Assembly (NCBI GenBank): GCA_963708205.1
Contig: OY970196.1
Span: forward strand, 1,860,001-1,924,000
Direction: 5' to 3'
Length of the DNA stretch: 64,000 nt
Source: CAVYTF01 sp963708205
Lineage (GTDB): Bacteria; Bacteroidota; Bacteroidia; Chitinophagales; Chitinophagaceae
Made by a program: the position numbers and the translations under genes. Numbering within the stretch: position 1 is the stretch's first letter; the number at the start of each line of letters is the position of its first letter. Of the stretch, positions 29,101 through 37,314 are shown piece after piece. The notes beneath the pieces are model-generated. The model did not search any database, had not been told where the DNA came from, and saw nothing but the letters and a program-made list of their open reading frames with translations.

Positions 29101-29516
29101 TCGTAAAAACTTTCAATTATCCAAGTTCATGCATTGCAATAAATAATGGGAATGGAAATTTTACTGTTGAAAAAATGCCGCCGATGCTGCAACTTTCTTC
29201 GGTTAATGCCGTTCTCTGCACCGACGTAAATAATGATGGAAATATTGATATAATAACTGCGGGAAATCTATTTGAATTTCCACCACAATTAGAAAGACTC
29301 GACGGTAGTTTTGGCAATGTGCTTATTAACGATGGTAAAGGTAATTTTCAAACATTAAATTCTACTCAATCAGGTTTGTTGGTCGAAGGTGAGGTGCGTG
29401 ATATTGCACCACTTTTTTCAAAGCAAAAAAAATATATTTTGTTTTTGAGAAATGACGACTATCCTGTTTTATATCAAATAAAAAAACCTTTGCAAAACAA
29501 AAGTTCAAGCAAATAA
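26172..29516 (+). CDS. FG-GAP/VCBS repeat lipoprotein with ASPIC/UnbV domain (paralog 1)
   Basis: A 1,114-residue surface lipoprotein (signal ends LSCFSC). It carries about thirteen calcium-binding-like DxNxDGxxD motifs, for example DINNDGLPD, DVNGDGWLD, DYDGDGDLD, DINGDGWPD, DLNNDGALD, DVNGDGLPD, DADGDGDLD and DFNHDGKLD, spread in two blocks (about 50-500 and 640-1060). Between them, about 520-600, lies an ASPIC/UnbV-type segment (VIPSRGFQSSVDYKQVIGLG, MVIDWPD). FG-GAP blocks fold as beta-propellers; the architecture suggests two propeller lobes. The function is unknown; such proteins are common beside SusCD in Chitinophagaceae (recalled), suggesting glycan or protein binding at the surface. 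It is followed after 3 bases by paralog 2. Confidence 0.85.
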   Translation: MKFAFHFFSYLIILSCFSCTTKVKPIQLFELQTNTGVNFENDVQDQKLNNSFIFRNFYNGGGVAIGDINNDGLPDIFLTSNMGENKLYLNKGNFHFEDVTKKAGIFQNNQWSTGVVFADVNGDGWLDIYVCNSGHMKDSGRKNQLYINNHNNTFTECAAKYGLDFSGYATQASFFDYDGDGDLDCFIIDNSPIPVNQLGYANRRDLPANQWPIAGFLKGGGDHLYRNDNGHFTEVTKQAGIHGGLISFGLGVSVADINGDGWPDIYVSNDSYERDYLYINQGNGTFKDACEQCFQHNSFSSMGADIGDINNDGYPDIFTTDMLPADDYRLKTLGGFDNIDLYRAKEKAGFYHQFMKNCLQLNDKNGRFIDIGNYAGVSASDWSWGGLMFDADNDGLLDLYVCNGVNRDVTNLDFMDFFANDVIQKMVLTGKKEDINQVLAKIPRTPLPNKAFKNLGNLKFYNAGNDWGFTQPSFSNGAAYADLNNDGALDLVVNNENQQVFIYKNNARILNHNNYISILLKGKDKNTFAVGGKIKVYIGKQILSREVIPSRGFQSSVDYKQVIGLGKATMIDSMVIDWPDRTFSKYIHPKIDTSFTILQPLTNTNKSDTKQQFSANTLLDSVKSNFDKHQEDDYVDFYYERNLPEMLSREGPKAAWGDVNGDGLPDVYIGGTSEHAGQLYLQTTDGKFIKKDEKIFQQFLDFEDEAVLFFDADGDGDLDLVIGPGGNNNPPFSRQTQLRLYKNDGKGNFTLDADAFPSIGVDVGAIAAYDFNHDGKLDLFVGGRNVPRDYGENPSSYLFVNDGNGHFTDIAKTKNPDIANIGMVTGAVWANISGDTAKELIIVGEWMSPRIFSFNRDHFIEQKTNLSNLYGWWRTVAVTDLNNDGKQDLVLGNIGENFYLNPDAKDPVKLWINDFDQNGTVDKILTRTVDGQDKPVFLKHELEEQIPAIKKQSLRHEQYAKKTIQDLFAPDILKNSIVKTFNYPSSCIAINNGNGNFTVEKMPPMLQLSSVNAVLCTDVNNDGNIDIITAGNLFEFPPQLERLDGSFGNVLINDGKGNFQTLNSTQSGLLVEGEVRDIAPLFSKQKKYILFLRNDDYPVLYQIKKPLQNKSSSK

Positions 29517-29519
29517 AAT

Positions 29520-32500
29520 ATGTCGAAGGCATTTCCAAAAGATTTCTCTTTTTTTTATATCGCTACTCTTATCATTTTATTTTCAAATTGTTCTTCAAGA
29601 AAAAATGATCATCCTTTATTTGAAGTACTTGATAATACAAAAACAGGATTAGACTTTACCAATAAACTCACGCCTACACAGGATTTCAACGTTTTTGATT
29701 ACATGTATTTTTATAATGGCGCCGGTGTCGGCGCAGGAGATTTTAATAATGATGGTAAGATTGATTTATTTTTTGCAGCGAACCAGGGTGATGATAAAAT
29801 TTATTTGAATGAAGGCAATTTAAAATTTAAAGATGTAACGAAGGAAGCGCAAATTCCACAGGATGGGGGATGGTCCACAGGCATTTCGGTTATTGATATT
29901 AATAATGATGGCTTTCTTGATATTTATATATGCCGCGTTTCAAATATTGGGCCCCTGCGCAGTAAAAATCAATTATTGATATGCCAGGGAATAGATAAAA
30001 ATGGAGTGCCATATTATAAAGATGAAGCGCATGAATATGGTCTTGATTTTTCCGGCTTTAGTACGCAGGCAGTTTTTTTTGATTACGATGGTGATGGTGA
30101 CTTGGATATGTTTTTATTAAATCATTCAGTACATCAAAACGGAACTTTTGGTGCAAGAGATGCAATGAGTAAGATCGTCAATCCATCTTCGGGCGATCGT
30201 ATTTTTAGAAATGATGGAAACAATCATTTCACAGATGTTACTGCTCAAACAGGTATTCACAGCTCTGTTTTAGGATATGGTTTAGGAGTATGTGTGTCTG
30301 ATATAAATTTGGATGGTTACCCTGATATGTACGTCTGCAACGACTTTCACGAGAATGATTATTTATATATCAATCAAAAAAACGGCACATTTAAAGATGA
30401 ATCAACCAACCAGATGATGCATACAAGTGAGTATTCAATGGGCGTGGATGTAGCAGATATAAACAACGATGCATACCCGGAAATCATCACAATGGACATG
30501 CAGCCATCTGATCCTTACATTCTCAAGCGATCGCTTGGTGAAGACCAGTATGATCTTTTTTATGAGAAAATAAAATATGGTTACGGTTATCAATACACAA
30601 GAAATGACCTGCAGCTTAACAGGCGAAACGGAATGTTTAGTGAGGTTGGCTTATATGCAGGCGTTTATGCAACCGATTGGTCGTGGAGTCCGTTATGGAT
30701 TGATTTTGATAACGATGGGTTGAAGGATTTATTTATTTCAAACGGCATTCCTAAAAGACTTAATGATATTGATTATGTAAATTATGTTTCGAATGATGAA
30801 GTGCAAAATAAAATGCACACCAATACCTTGGATAAAAAAGATATGGCGTTGATTGATAAATTTCCACAAATAAAAATTCCAAATAAATTTTTTAGAAATG
30901 ATGGAAGTTTACTTTTTTCTGATGAAGAAAAAAATATTGATAATGAAAAATCAACTTATTCAAACGGAGCTGTTGCTGCAGATTTTGATAATGATGGTGA
31001 TCTTGATGTTGTGGTAAATAATATTGATGAACCTGCATTGCTTTACGAAAACAAAACAAGAGACGATAAAAGCCGCCATTTTATTGAACTAAAATTAAAA
31101 GGCTCTGATAAAAATATAAATGCAATCGGTGCAAAAATTATTTTATATGCAAACGACAGCATAAGAACTTATGAAAAATTTCCGGTTCGCGGTTTCATGT
31201 CAAGTGCTGAAGCGCCTATTCACATTGGGTTGTACAAAACTAAAATAGATTCCCTTTTGTTGGTTTGGCCAGATAATACTTATCAATACATCAAAACATC
31301 AAAAATAGATACTGCTTTATTTATTAAATATAAAACCGGGTTACCAAAATTTAATTACACAACTCTTACATCGCACTGGAAAAATAAAACAAAGCCGATG
31401 GAAGATATTACACGGCAAACAAATTTAAATTATTTGCATACTGAAGATGAGTTTCAGGAGTTTGACAGGGAGCCTTTAATTCCGCATATGCTTTCAACCG
31501 AAGGTCCGGGGCTTGCTGTTGAAGATATAAATCATGATGGTTTGCAGGATGTTTTTATTGGTTCTTCAAAGTGGGAAAAAAGTGCAGTTTTTATTCAAAC
31601 TTCAGCGGGTACTTTTAAAAAAATAAATGAACCTGCATTGGATAAAGATAGCACTTACGAAGATGTTGATGCTTGTTGGGCTGATGTAAATAATGATGGA
31701 AATCCTGATTTGATTGTGGCAAGCGGAGGCAATGAATTTTATGGTCAGGATATTAATTTATCGCCACGAGTTTATTTGAATGATGGTAAAGGAAATCTAA
31801 CAAAATCTGCCGATGCATTCGATAATTTATTTGTTAATGCTTCATGTGTTGCTCCTTATGATTTTAATAGTGATGGTCATGTTGATTTATTCATTGGCGG
31901 CCGCGATGTGCCATGGAATTATGGACAAGTTCCGCAATCTTATTTACTGGAAAATAATGGTGAAGGAAAATTTATAGATGTTACAGACAAAGTTGCAAAA
32001 GACTTATCGCACTTGGGTTTCATAACAAATGCAATCTGGTGCGATCTTAATAATGATGGTAAAAAAGATTTGATCGTTACACTTGAATGGGGTGGAATAA
32101 TTGCTTTCATCAATCATAATGGTAATTTTGAAAAGAAGGTTTTATGCGATAAAAAAGGCTGGTGGAATTTTGTACTTCCTGTAGATTTAAACAATGATGG
32201 AAAAATAGATTTGATAGCAGGAAATCTTGGATTAAACCATCGTCTCAAAGCTTCGGAAAAGGAACCTGTAAGATTGTATTATAATGATTTTGATGATAAT
32301 GGGAAAAAAGAACAATTGCTAACTTATTATCTCGGTGGCAAAGAAATTCCTTTTGCTACAAAGGATGAATTGCAAAAACAAATGCCTGTGATGAAAAAGA
32401 AATTTTTATATGCTGAAGACTTTGCAAAAGCAACATTGCAGGATCTTTTTACAAAAGAAAAATTAAACAGCTCAGAAATTTTAACGGCCAACTATTTTGC

Positions 32501-32858
32501 TAATGCAATATTGATAAACAAAGGAAATTTAAATTTTGATGTTCAACCAATGCCTTGGCTGGCGCAGCTTTCGCCTTATCGTGATGCTGTTGTTGTAGAT
32601 GCCAATGGCGATAATTTACCCGATGTATTGTTAGTGGGAAACTATTATGAAAATAATATTGAGATGGGAAGAAATGATGCAGATTTTGGAACAATATTAT
32701 TAAATAAGGGTAACAATAAATTTTCTGCAGAAAGCATAAATGGTTTAGAGATAAAAGACCAATCGAGACATATTCGGCCAATCAATATAAATAAATCACC
32801 TGCTTTTATTGTTGCAAAAAATAATGACAGTGCAATGGTGATACGGTTTAGAAAATGA
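29520..32858 (+). CDS. FG-GAP/VCBS repeat lipoprotein with ASPIC/UnbV domain (paralog 2)
   Basis: A 1,112-residue lipoprotein (lipobox LFSNC near residue 24) with the same plan as its neighbours: N-terminal FG-GAP block (DFNNDGKID, DINNDGFLD, DYDGDGDLD, DINLDGYPD, DFDNDGLKD, DFDNDGDLD), ASPIC-like segment around 540-620 (FPVRGFMSSAEAPIHIGL, LLLVWPDN), and a second block (DINHDGLQD, DVNNDGNPD, DFNSDGHVD, DLNNDGKKD, DLNNDGKID). It is the most diverged of the three: the ASPIC motif reads RGFMSSAEA instead of RGFQSSVD, and some repeats have lost ligands (DINNDAYPE). The 3-base spacing from paralog 1 implies translational coupling. Function unknown. Confidence 0.85.
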   Translation: MSKAFPKDFSFFYIATLIILFSNCSSRKNDHPLFEVLDNTKTGLDFTNKLTPTQDFNVFDYMYFYNGAGVGAGDFNNDGKIDLFFAANQGDDKIYLNEGNLKFKDVTKEAQIPQDGGWSTGISVIDINNDGFLDIYICRVSNIGPLRSKNQLLICQGIDKNGVPYYKDEAHEYGLDFSGFSTQAVFFDYDGDGDLDMFLLNHSVHQNGTFGARDAMSKIVNPSSGDRIFRNDGNNHFTDVTAQTGIHSSVLGYGLGVCVSDINLDGYPDMYVCNDFHENDYLYINQKNGTFKDESTNQMMHTSEYSMGVDVADINNDAYPEIITMDMQPSDPYILKRSLGEDQYDLFYEKIKYGYGYQYTRNDLQLNRRNGMFSEVGLYAGVYATDWSWSPLWIDFDNDGLKDLFISNGIPKRLNDIDYVNYVSNDEVQNKMHTNTLDKKDMALIDKFPQIKIPNKFFRNDGSLLFSDEEKNIDNEKSTYSNGAVAADFDNDGDLDVVVNNIDEPALLYENKTRDDKSRHFIELKLKGSDKNINAIGAKIILYANDSIRTYEKFPVRGFMSSAEAPIHIGLYKTKIDSLLLVWPDNTYQYIKTSKIDTALFIKYKTGLPKFNYTTLTSHWKNKTKPMEDITRQTNLNYLHTEDEFQEFDREPLIPHMLSTEGPGLAVEDINHDGLQDVFIGSSKWEKSAVFIQTSAGTFKKINEPALDKDSTYEDVDACWADVNNDGNPDLIVASGGNEFYGQDINLSPRVYLNDGKGNLTKSADAFDNLFVNASCVAPYDFNSDGHVDLFIGGRDVPWNYGQVPQSYLLENNGEGKFIDVTDKVAKDLSHLGFITNAIWCDLNNDGKKDLIVTLEWGGIIAFINHNGNFEKKVLCDKKGWWNFVLPVDLNNDGKIDLIAGNLGLNHRLKASEKEPVRLYYNDFDDNGKKEQLLTYYLGGKEIPFATKDELQKQMPVMKKKFLYAEDFAKATLQDLFTKEKLNSSEILTANYFANAILINKGNLNFDVQPMPWLAQLSPYRDAVVVDANGDNLPDVLLVGNYYENNIEMGRNDADFGTILLNKGNNKFSAESINGLEIKDQSRHIRPININKSPAFIVAKNNDSAMVIRFRK

Positions 32859-32867
32859 TTCTTCTAA

Positions 32868-33803
32868 TTATCTTTCAATCGGGAAGTATAATTTAGTAAT
32901 CCATTTGCTTGTATCTTTTTCAGCGCTTCTGTCAGTTAATAAAGATTGAAAAGGAATTGCCATTGAAATTTTTTCGTAATCGTTCATATAGAGTTTCATT
33001 CCTGCCATAGCATGCGCTATTGTCGAATCCCCCCCTGTTACTTCTGTTGTTAGAAAGTTCCCTGGAACCATTCTTCTGAAAAAAATATTTCCTTCATTTT
33101 GCAATTCAACATTTGTTGGCAAGGCAACCATCATCTCATATTTATTGTTTCCAAGAGGCGTAACATTAAGCATTAAGTGTCCTGTAATCGGAGAGCTATT
33201 TTTTTCAGCATAAGTGGTTAATAATGCTGCCGCTGCATAAATATCAGTTGTTGAAGGATATTTTTCAAGAATAATTTTTGTTGCAATAAGCAACGTATCA
33301 GTTGTGGAAGATTTTATAATTTTTAAGCCATAAATATTTTGTTGCACTTCAATATAAGATTTAAAAGCAGAAAGAATATCAGAAAAATTATTTTTAATAC
33401 TTACTGCAATAAAATAATTTGCAATTCTGTTTAAAGGATTATTAGAGGCCCGAAAGCTGCATTGCCATAGAATCGCAATAGAATCTTCATTTATTGGAAG
33501 CAAATTTATTTGAGATTGCATGCGCATATTTTTATGATTGATTAATATTCCGACAGCGCTATAAAGCAATTTGTTATAGGTATATTTATCATCTTTATAC
33601 TTAAAAATAATGCTATCTTTTTCTGTTTCGGGCGGCCACCATTTTTGCCAGTTTGCTGTATCAGATAAAACGCGGAACGCACTATTTAACTTACAGGATG
33701 CAATAACAACTTTAGAAATATTAAGTGTTGAAGGAATAAAAATGTAAGAAGATATACCAATTAAAAAACCAAGAATGGCAATAATTAAAAGCAATTTTTT
33801 CAT
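32868..33803 (-). CDS. SRPBCC-type protein with GyrI-like C-terminal domain
   Basis: A 311-residue protein with an N-terminal hydrophobic anchor or signal (KKLLLIIAILGFLIGISSYI). Residues about 30-150 look like an SRPBCC (polyketide-cyclase-like) hydrophobic-pocket fold (VVIASCKLNSAFRVLSDTAN, WQKWWPPE); the second half (about 155-311) resembles GyrI-like/effector-binding domains. The combination is seen in Bacteroidota proteins of unknown role (recalled). The frame opens with TTG at 33809, but ATG at 33803 is preferred. It lies opposite to, and between, ASPIC paralogs 2 and 3, and is divergent from paralog 3. A ligand-binding role at the membrane is inferred only. Confidence 0.6.
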   Translation of the reverse strand: MKKLLLIIAILGFLIGISSYIFIPSTLNISKVVIASCKLNSAFRVLSDTANWQKWWPPETEKDSIIFKYKDDKYTYNKLLYSAVGILINHKNMRMQSQINLLPINEDSIAILWQCSFRASNNPLNRIANYFIAVSIKNNFSDILSAFKSYIEVQQNIYGLKIIKSSTTDTLLIATKIILEKYPSTTDIYAAAALLTTYAEKNSSPITGHLMLNVTPLGNNKYEMMVALPTNVELQNEGNIFFRRMVPGNFLTTEVTGGDSTIAHAMAGMKLYMNDYEKISMAIPFQSLLTDRSAEKDTSKWITKLYFPIER

Positions 33804-33855
33804 AAGCAATAAATATATCTTGCAAAATAATTACTTATTCCTTATTGCCATAAAT

Positions 33856-33863
33856 TACATTTG
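33856..33863 (+). promoter_or_regulatory. Candidate -7 element for ASPIC paralog 3
   Basis: TACATTTG matches the Bacteroidota TAnnTTTG consensus and lies 36 bases upstream of the first possible start (33899) in the divergent gap. No -33 box at the proper distance was seen. Confidence 0.35.
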
Positions 33864-33937
33864 TTTAACACAACGATTACTTACTTATTCTTAATTTAAT
33901 GCAACCATTTCTGAACCATTCAAGTACTAACTTTTGC

Positions 33938-36900
33938 ATGTTATACAAAGCAATCAATCCTTTTAAATATTACCTCGTTTTTATTCTTTTTATTTCTTGC
34001 CAACAAAAAAAAATTGATCAACAACCGCAAACATTATTTCAATTAATACCTTCTACTGAAACAAGCATAGATTTTAAAAATATCGTTACTCCAAATGATG
34101 AAATGAATATTTTCAATTATCATAATTTTTATAACGGTGGCGGAATTGCCATAGGCGATGTAAACAATGATGGAAAGCCTGATATTTTTTTTACATCAAA
34201 CCAGGGAGAAAATAAATTATACATAAATAAAGGAAACTGGAAGTTTGAAGATGTAACTGCAAAAGCCGGCATTGAAAGCAAACACAAATGGCATACAGGC
34301 GTAACGATGGTTGATATAAACGGCGATGGATGGCTTGATATTTATGTGTGCAATGCAGGAATTATGCATGGTGATGACAGAGCAAATGAATTGTATATAA
34401 ATCAAAAAGATGGCACGTTTAAAGAAGAGGCGCATGCTTATGGTTTAGATGATAAAGGTGCATCTACACAGGCAATTTTTTTTGATTACGATCACGATGG
34501 CGATCTCGATTGTTTTGTTTTAAACAATAATCCTAAATCTATAGAAAGCTTCGGCTACTCAAGCACGCAGCGCAATATTCGTGACTCAATAAATGGCGAC
34601 AGGCTTTATCGAAATGATGGCAATCATTTTACTGATGTATCTGCACAAGCCGGCATTTACGGCAGCGCTATTGGCTTTGGTTTAGGCGTTACAGTTGGTG
34701 ATGTAAATAATGATGGATGGGATGATATTTACGTATCGAATGATTTTTTTGAAAAGGATTATCTGTACATAAATCAACACAACGGCACATTTAAAGAAGT
34801 AATTAATAACGCGATGGGGCACATCAGCAATGGCTCAATGGGGTCTGATATGGCTGATATAAATAACGATGGATGGCTTGATATTTTTACAACAGAGATG
34901 CTTCCCGAAAGCGATTATCGTTTGAAGACAACAATAAAATTTGATGATTACGATGTTGAAAATGCAAAGAATGAAGTTGACTTTCATCATCAATTTACGT
35001 GCAATTGTTTGCAATTAAATAACCACGACGGTACTTTCAGCGAGATAGGACAGCTTGCAGGCGTCGAAGCTACAGGCTGGAGTTGGGGCGCATTAAGTTT
35101 TGATTTTGATAATGATGGTTGGAAAGATTTATTCGTTTGCAATGGCATTTATAAAGATATAACCGATCAGGATTTTCTTGACTTTGTAAGTGGTGGGGAA
35201 GCAAGACAGCAAATGATGAGTGGAAGATTAAGTCGTAATGATTTGTTTGAAAAAATTCCTTCTGTGCCATTACCAAATTATGCATTTGTAAATCAGAAGA
35301 ATTTACTATTTAAAAATGAGTCTGCACAATTAGGTTTTGCGCAGCCAACATTCAGCAATGGTGCAGCTTACGGAGATTTAGATGGTGATGGTGATCTGGA
35401 TCTTGTTATCAGTAATGAGAATGGTGAATGCATGATTTATAGAAACATGACGTCGGAAACATTGCATCATCATTTTATAAAAATAAAATTAAATGGTATT
35501 GCACCAAACACTTTTGGATATGGCGCGCGTGTCACAGTTTTCTCAAACAATAATGAACAATTGATAGAAGAGCAACCGAGCCGTGGCTTTCAAAGCAGTG
35601 TTGATCCAATTTTAAATTTTGGATTAGGCACTTCAAAAATTATTGACAGCATTGTAGTACAGTGGACAAATCAAGAAACACAAGTCTTGAAAAATGTCAA
35701 GATTGATACATTATTAACATTGAATGAAACTGATGCAAATCACAGAACGGTTTATCCAAACCAAGGCTCAAGCCCTTTATTCATAAATGTTACAGCCAAA
35801 TCATTCAAAGGAAATATAAGTCATCATGAAAATGATTTTATAGATTTTGATCAGGAAAAATTAATTCCAAAAATGCTTTCAACAGAAGGTCCAAAGATTG
35901 CAGTAGGAGATGTAAATGGCGATGGCTTGCAGGATTTTTATATTGGTAGCGCAATGGGAGACACCGCAAAAATTTTCATTCAGCAAAATGATGGAACATT
36001 CATTCAAAAACCTCAGCCTGATTTTATTAAAGATAAATACTGCGAAAATATCGGCGCAACTTTTTTTGATGCAAACGGTGATGGTAAATTAGATCTTGTT
36101 GTTGCTTCCGGCGGCAATGAAGCAATTGCCGGTTCACCTTTTTTGCAAACGAGATTATATTTAAATGATGGCAAAGGAAATTTTATGCGAAGCAAGAATT
36201 TTCCAAATATTTCTGTCAATGCTTCGTGCGTGCGTGTCGGAGATTTTAATAATGATGGCAAGCCTGATATTTTTATTGGAGCTCGTAGTGTGCCCGGTAG
36301 TTATGGCGTTATTCCTTCAAGCGCATTGCTGCAAGGCAATGGTGACGGCACCTTCAGCGATGTTACAAAAAAAATTGCGTCGGATCTTTTACATCTTGGA
36401 ATGGTTACCGATGCACAATGGATAGATATTGATGGTGATGGGAAACAGGAACTTGTTGTTGTTGGCGATTGGATGCCTGTAACGATTTTAAAATTTATTA
36501 ATGGCAAATTTCAAAAAATAAAAGAAATTCCGAACTCTTCCGGTTGGTGGAATTGTTTAACTGTTGCTGATATTAATAATGATGGTAAGCCTGATTTGAT
36601 TGCAGGAAATTTTGGATTGAATTCAAACATAAAAGCAGATCAAAATCATCCTGCAAAATTATATGTCAGTGACTTTGATAATAATGGACAAACTGATTGC
36701 ATTCCTGTTTATTATAAAACTGATGGCAAAGCATATCCTTATTATTTGAAAGGGGAATTGCAATCTGAAATTCCTTCATTGAAGAAAAACTTTTTGCATT
36801 ATAGTGATTATGCAGGCAAAACAATTGACCAGATTTTTTCAAAAGATCAATTGGATAAAGCATCTGTTTTAACAGTTAATCAAACCCAAACCTGTATATT

Positions 36901-37252
36901 TATTAATAAGGGAAATGATAATTTTGAAATGCAGCCAATGCCAATAATGGCGCAGCTTTCACCTATATTTGGTATTCTCGCAACAGACTTAAATGGTGAT
37001 GGAATAAAAGATATTTTTCTTGCAGGAAATTTTTATGGATTGAAACCCCAGACAGGAAGATTTGATGCAAATTATGGCTGTACTTTTTTGGAGGATGCAA
37101 ACCATCATTTCAATTATATCAATCCATTGCAAAGTGGTTTATTCATCAAAGGCGAAGCAAGAGATGTAAAGGAAATAAAAATAAAAGGTGAAGATTATAT
37201 TCTTGTTGCTATGAATAATGCGCCATTGTATCTTTTCAAAAAGGGAAAATAA
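33938..37252 (+). CDS. FG-GAP/VCBS repeat lipoprotein with ASPIC/UnbV domain (paralog 3)
   Basis: A 1,104-residue lipoprotein counted from the ATG at 33938, which puts the lipobox cysteine (LFISC) at residue 21; an earlier ATG at 33899 would add 13 residues. It has the richest set of intact DxNxDGxxD motifs, about fourteen: DVNNDGKPD, DINGDGWLD, DYDHDGDLD, DVNNDGWDD, DINNDGWLD, DLDGDGDLD, DVNGDGLQD, DANGDGKLD, DFNNDGKPD and others. The ASPIC segment (QPSRGFQSSVDPILNFGLG, SIVVQWTNQ) lies in the middle. It is closer to paralog 1 than to paralog 2 in this segment. It is separated from them by the opposing SRPBCC gene and is followed 62 bases later by the GH65 gene. Confidence 0.85.
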   Translation: MLYKAINPFKYYLVFILFISCQQKKIDQQPQTLFQLIPSTETSIDFKNIVTPNDEMNIFNYHNFYNGGGIAIGDVNNDGKPDIFFTSNQGENKLYINKGNWKFEDVTAKAGIESKHKWHTGVTMVDINGDGWLDIYVCNAGIMHGDDRANELYINQKDGTFKEEAHAYGLDDKGASTQAIFFDYDHDGDLDCFVLNNNPKSIESFGYSSTQRNIRDSINGDRLYRNDGNHFTDVSAQAGIYGSAIGFGLGVTVGDVNNDGWDDIYVSNDFFEKDYLYINQHNGTFKEVINNAMGHISNGSMGSDMADINNDGWLDIFTTEMLPESDYRLKTTIKFDDYDVENAKNEVDFHHQFTCNCLQLNNHDGTFSEIGQLAGVEATGWSWGALSFDFDNDGWKDLFVCNGIYKDITDQDFLDFVSGGEARQQMMSGRLSRNDLFEKIPSVPLPNYAFVNQKNLLFKNESAQLGFAQPTFSNGAAYGDLDGDGDLDLVISNENGECMIYRNMTSETLHHHFIKIKLNGIAPNTFGYGARVTVFSNNNEQLIEEQPSRGFQSSVDPILNFGLGTSKIIDSIVVQWTNQETQVLKNVKIDTLLTLNETDANHRTVYPNQGSSPLFINVTAKSFKGNISHHENDFIDFDQEKLIPKMLSTEGPKIAVGDVNGDGLQDFYIGSAMGDTAKIFIQQNDGTFIQKPQPDFIKDKYCENIGATFFDANGDGKLDLVVASGGNEAIAGSPFLQTRLYLNDGKGNFMRSKNFPNISVNASCVRVGDFNNDGKPDIFIGARSVPGSYGVIPSSALLQGNGDGTFSDVTKKIASDLLHLGMVTDAQWIDIDGDGKQELVVVGDWMPVTILKFINGKFQKIKEIPNSSGWWNCLTVADINNDGKPDLIAGNFGLNSNIKADQNHPAKLYVSDFDNNGQTDCIPVYYKTDGKAYPYYLKGELQSEIPSLKKNFLHYSDYAGKTIDQIFSKDQLDKASVLTVNQTQTCIFINKGNDNFEMQPMPIMAQLSPIFGILATDLNGDGIKDIFLAGNFYGLKPQTGRFDANYGCTFLEDANHHFNYINPLQSGLFIKGEARDVKEIKIKGEDYILVAMNNAPLYLFKKGK

Positions 37253-37314
37253 TTATTCAAAAACTATTCTTTCCATTCAACAACAATTAATTTAGCTGCT
37301 CACATAAAAGCTAT

